Below, one piece after another: positions 61,847 to 64,000 of a stretch of DNA of 64,000 bases. Numbering within the stretch: the first letter of the stretch is position 1; each line of letters starts with the position of its first letter. A program made the translations under genes and the position numbers. Under the pieces are notes generated by a model that did no database searches, had not been told where the DNA came from, and worked only from the letters and a program-made list of their open reading frames with translations. The stretch comes from Dyadobacter sp. CY312 (GTDB taxonomy: Bacteria > Bacteroidota > Bacteroidia > Cytophagales > Spirosomataceae), in the NCBI RefSeq assembly GCF_021390535.1, contig NZ_JAJUXG010000017.1, positions 124,001-188,000 of the forward strand, in the 5' to 3' direction.

Positions 61847-64000
61847 TTATACTCTTCCCATGTATGGATCTGTGATACTTTCGCGGCCGGTTTCTACATG
61901 GCCAGCAAAGCGTTTCAGGCTTTCACTATTTCCAATTTTTATATTGAAATCATACCATCCATGGTTTTTCGTGAGTGGAACGATAGACCGTGCAGATCCG
62001 CTTGCTGGTACTTTTATTTCGATTGGCTTTTGTTGGTAAGCGTTGTCAAGGATTTGTATCGTTTGACCCGTTTTTTCTCCATTGTGAATTTCTACTTGCA
62101 AATCGCCAGTAGGTTTTCCATTTTTGTCCAAAACATAAATACATACCGACTGAATATTTAAATCCTTTCCGTTGCCCGCAAATTCCCTGAAAAATCCGTT
62201 TGGCCCATATACTCTGAGGTGATATTGGCCTCCTTCAAAATCGGCCAGATTCCAGGTGTCAGTCAGTTTATCTCCGGCCCGAACCGCATAATTCCATACT
62301 TTCAAAGGATCATTTTGATATGGATTCATGGCGTAAATAAGAAATGGAGAACCAGCCGCTTTTTTGCCAAAAACCCTATTCGCGGCATTCATGCTGATTT
62401 CAAAAGTTTTTCCGTCATTCGCCATTTTTCCTTCAACATATAGTTCGTAGGGTAGTGCGCAAGACGAACGGGTTCCTTTCTCCTGTTTGGGTAAATTGGA
62501 CGAACCGGCAACATTTTTATTGATCTCCGTAATCTCGTTTGCAGTAAGCACTTTGAAATTGGCGGGTATTTCTTTGAACTTCGCCTTGTGAATGGATGTC
62601 ACAATCTCGTCCCTGTTTACCGGTTTTGGTTTTTTATATGAAGCAGGATCGTAAGTCTGAAAAACGGTACTGATATTACCGCAAATTGTCCTGCGCCATT
62701 CGGTAATGTTGGTTTCTTTAATCGCCTTTTTAGCCTTATGGCTTGTAAATTCTTCTAAAAACTGAATGATTGATGTGTGGTCAAAAACCTGAGAATTTAC
62801 TTTTCCTCCGCGCGACCATGGCGATGCTACAACCAGCGGCACCCGAAAACCCAAACCAATTGCACCTTCACGGGCATTGGCTTTTGGAACCTGCGTTAAA
62901 TCCTGATCCAAAGTCACATACTCCGCTTTTACATCAATTCCCTGAGATACTTTTCCGGTATTTTCTTTTAATGGATTTGGAATCGAAAATGGCGGAACGT
63001 GGTCGTAATAACCATCATTTTCGTCGTAACACAATATAAAAATCGTCTTTTTCCATACCTCAGGATCCTTGGTCAAAATATCCAGAATCTCGGATACAAA
63101 CCAGGCTCCATACCAGGGAGCCGACGGGTGATCAGAGAAGTTTTGGGGAGCCGTCAGGTAAGAAACGGTTGGTAATTTTCCTTCATTTACATCCTTTCTG
63201 AATTGATAGAAAATATCGCTTTTCGGCACATCAACTTTCGTAGCTTCACTTCCATTTTCATACGAAATTGTGCTCAGTTTGAGATAATCAGGATCATTGA
63301 TGTTGGTTACAAAAGCGCGTTTGTGAATGCTCTGTTCAATCGCAGATAGCTTTTTAAAGTTCTCCTGGCTATATTGAACAAGTTCGGATTCATACTTTTC
63401 GAGCATCAGTCGTTTTCCTTCATGGATCTTGGTAAGCTTCTCTTTTTCTGTGCCTGTTGTCGCAGCGAGTTGCTTTTCTGACTCCGGTAACTGCTTTTTT
63501 ATGGTTTCAATTTCGCGTTGGATAAAGTGAATGTATTGCTTCGAAAATTTCACATTGTATTGCGCATATCGCTCCAAAGGATTACAACCAAAATTTCCCA
63601 ACCAGGAACCTAAAGGCGAATTGAACTGCATTACAGCACTTACCTCATTCTGGTAAAATGCCCAGGAAACGCCGGCCTCTTCCAGTCTTTCGGGGAAAGT
63701 TTTCCATTTAACCGGTTTATTGTAAGAGAAATAGCTATTACGAACCACCGCGAGCGAATCCATAGTCGGTTGTTCTCTGATCGTACCAGACCACAAATAA
63801 TAGCGATTAGGGTGCGTGGGCGTCATTGAAGAACAGAAATTCTGGTCGCAAACGGTGAAGGCATCTGCGAAGGCATAATAGAACGGAAGATCTTCCCGGT
63901 CGTAATGCCCCAGCGTTAGCGGCATGTCCGAATAGTCCTTATGACTGGATCGTTTCGAAGCAAGCCATTTATCATATTTACCACCGTTGTAGGCATCCAC
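61847..64000 (-). CDS. Phosphocholine-specific phospholipase C, N-terminus outside the window
   Basis: The frame is open to the right edge; the last codon GTG (VDAYNGGKYDKW) is internal, so at least the signal peptide and first active-site motif are missing. The visible part has SMTPTHPNRYYLWSGTIREQ, QNFSDHPSAPWYGAWFVSEI, FILCYDENDGYYDHVPPFSI and FRVPLVVASPWSRGGKVNSQ, which are conserved in the PlcC/PlcN acid-phosphatase-like phospholipase C family. Two C-terminal beta domains of about 90 residues follow (SCALPYELYVEGKMANDGKT; VCIYVLDKNGKPTGDLQVEI). Such enzymes cleave phosphatidylcholine or sphingomyelin and also release phosphate. Its regulator and true start lie outside the window. Confidence 0.92.
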   Translation of the reverse strand: MDAYNGGKYDKWLASKRSSHKDYSDMPLTLGHYDREDLPFYYAFADAFTVCDQNFCSSMTPTHPNRYYLWSGTIREQPTMDSLAVVRNSYFSYNKPVKWKTFPERLEEAGVSWAFYQNEVSAVMQFNSPLGSWLGNFGCNPLERYAQYNVKFSKQYIHFIQREIETIKKQLPESEKQLAATTGTEKEKLTKIHEGKRLMLEKYESELVQYSQENFKKLSAIEQSIHKRAFVTNINDPDYLKLSTISYENGSEATKVDVPKSDIFYQFRKDVNEGKLPTVSYLTAPQNFSDHPSAPWYGAWFVSEILDILTKDPEVWKKTIFILCYDENDGYYDHVPPFSIPNPLKENTGKVSQGIDVKAEYVTLDQDLTQVPKANAREGAIGLGFRVPLVVASPWSRGGKVNSQVFDHTSIIQFLEEFTSHKAKKAIKETNITEWRRTICGNISTVFQTYDPASYKKPKPVNRDEIVTSIHKAKFKEIPANFKVLTANEITEINKNVAGSSNLPKQEKGTRSSCALPYELYVEGKMANDGKTFEISMNAANRVFGKKAAGSPFLIYAMNPYQNDPLKVWNYAVRAGDKLTDTWNLADFEGGQYHLRVYGPNGFFREFAGNGKDLNIQSVCIYVLDKNGKPTGDLQVEIHNGEKTGQTIQILDNAYQQKPIEIKVPASGSARSIVPLTKNHGWYDFNIKIGNSESLKRFAGHVETGRESITDPYMGRV

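Overview
The window comes from a member of the Bacteroidota, most likely Cytophagales and close to Dyadobacter/Spirosoma (an inference from gene content). Supporting marks are a SusC/SusD pair driven by an ECF sigma factor and FecR, C-terminal type IX secretion (T9SS) sorting domains, a LytTR/histidine-kinase pair, a formylglycine sulfatase and weak or absent Shine-Dalgarno sequences. No rRNA, tRNA, CRISPR array, transposase or integrase gene was seen.

0-5.7 kb is a tight, partly overlapping plus-strand operon that enters from outside the window: ATP-grasp protein, CDP-alcohol phosphatidyltransferase, flippase-like membrane protein, HAD phosphatase, PfkB kinase, DUF4833-like protein and fatty acid hydroxylase. 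It looks like a pathway for building an unusual membrane lipid headgroup. 6-12.4 kb holds housekeeping and accessory genes: a CmoA-like methyltransferase coupled to an ICMT-like membrane methyltransferase, an AlkC-type DNA glycosylase, VOC and PNPOx-like proteins and a large membrane protein. 12.9-20.4 kb is a complete sigma/FecR/SusC/SusD nutrient-uptake locus. 20.7-24 kb encodes a secreted nuclease flanked on both sides by a family of small palindromes. 24.8-29.4 kb has an acyl-CoA dehydrogenase and a sulfatase with its partner, separated by a 149-bp tandem repeat array. 29.8-33.3 kb holds a DJ-1/beta-lactamase-like fusion with degenerate catalytic motifs and a membrane-bound AraC-type regulator.

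33.8-42.6 kb is the most unusual stretch. Ten unrelated genes, nearly all small and all on the minus strand, are separated by palindromic intergenic elements. Two of these (about 38.52-38.66 and 41.50-41.62 kb) are clearly homologous long imperfect palindromes. In four cases a short motif, ACAACGRAC, follows a stop codon by 1-10 bases. One element ends in GTTAGGC just before the next start codon, like the core site of an integron attC. It resembles a gene-cassette array without a visible integrase.

42.8-45.6 kb encodes a LytTR response regulator and a TPR sensor kinase, divergent from a 16-kb plus-strand operon (45.9-61.8 kb). That operon encodes an outer-membrane barrel, a 2,658-residue TANFOR-like surface protein, two fibronectin type III proteins (one with about 12 FN3 domains and a T9SS tail) and a lipoprotein. 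This looks like a cell-surface structure under its own two-component control. The window ends inside a phosphocholine-type phospholipase C on the minus strand.
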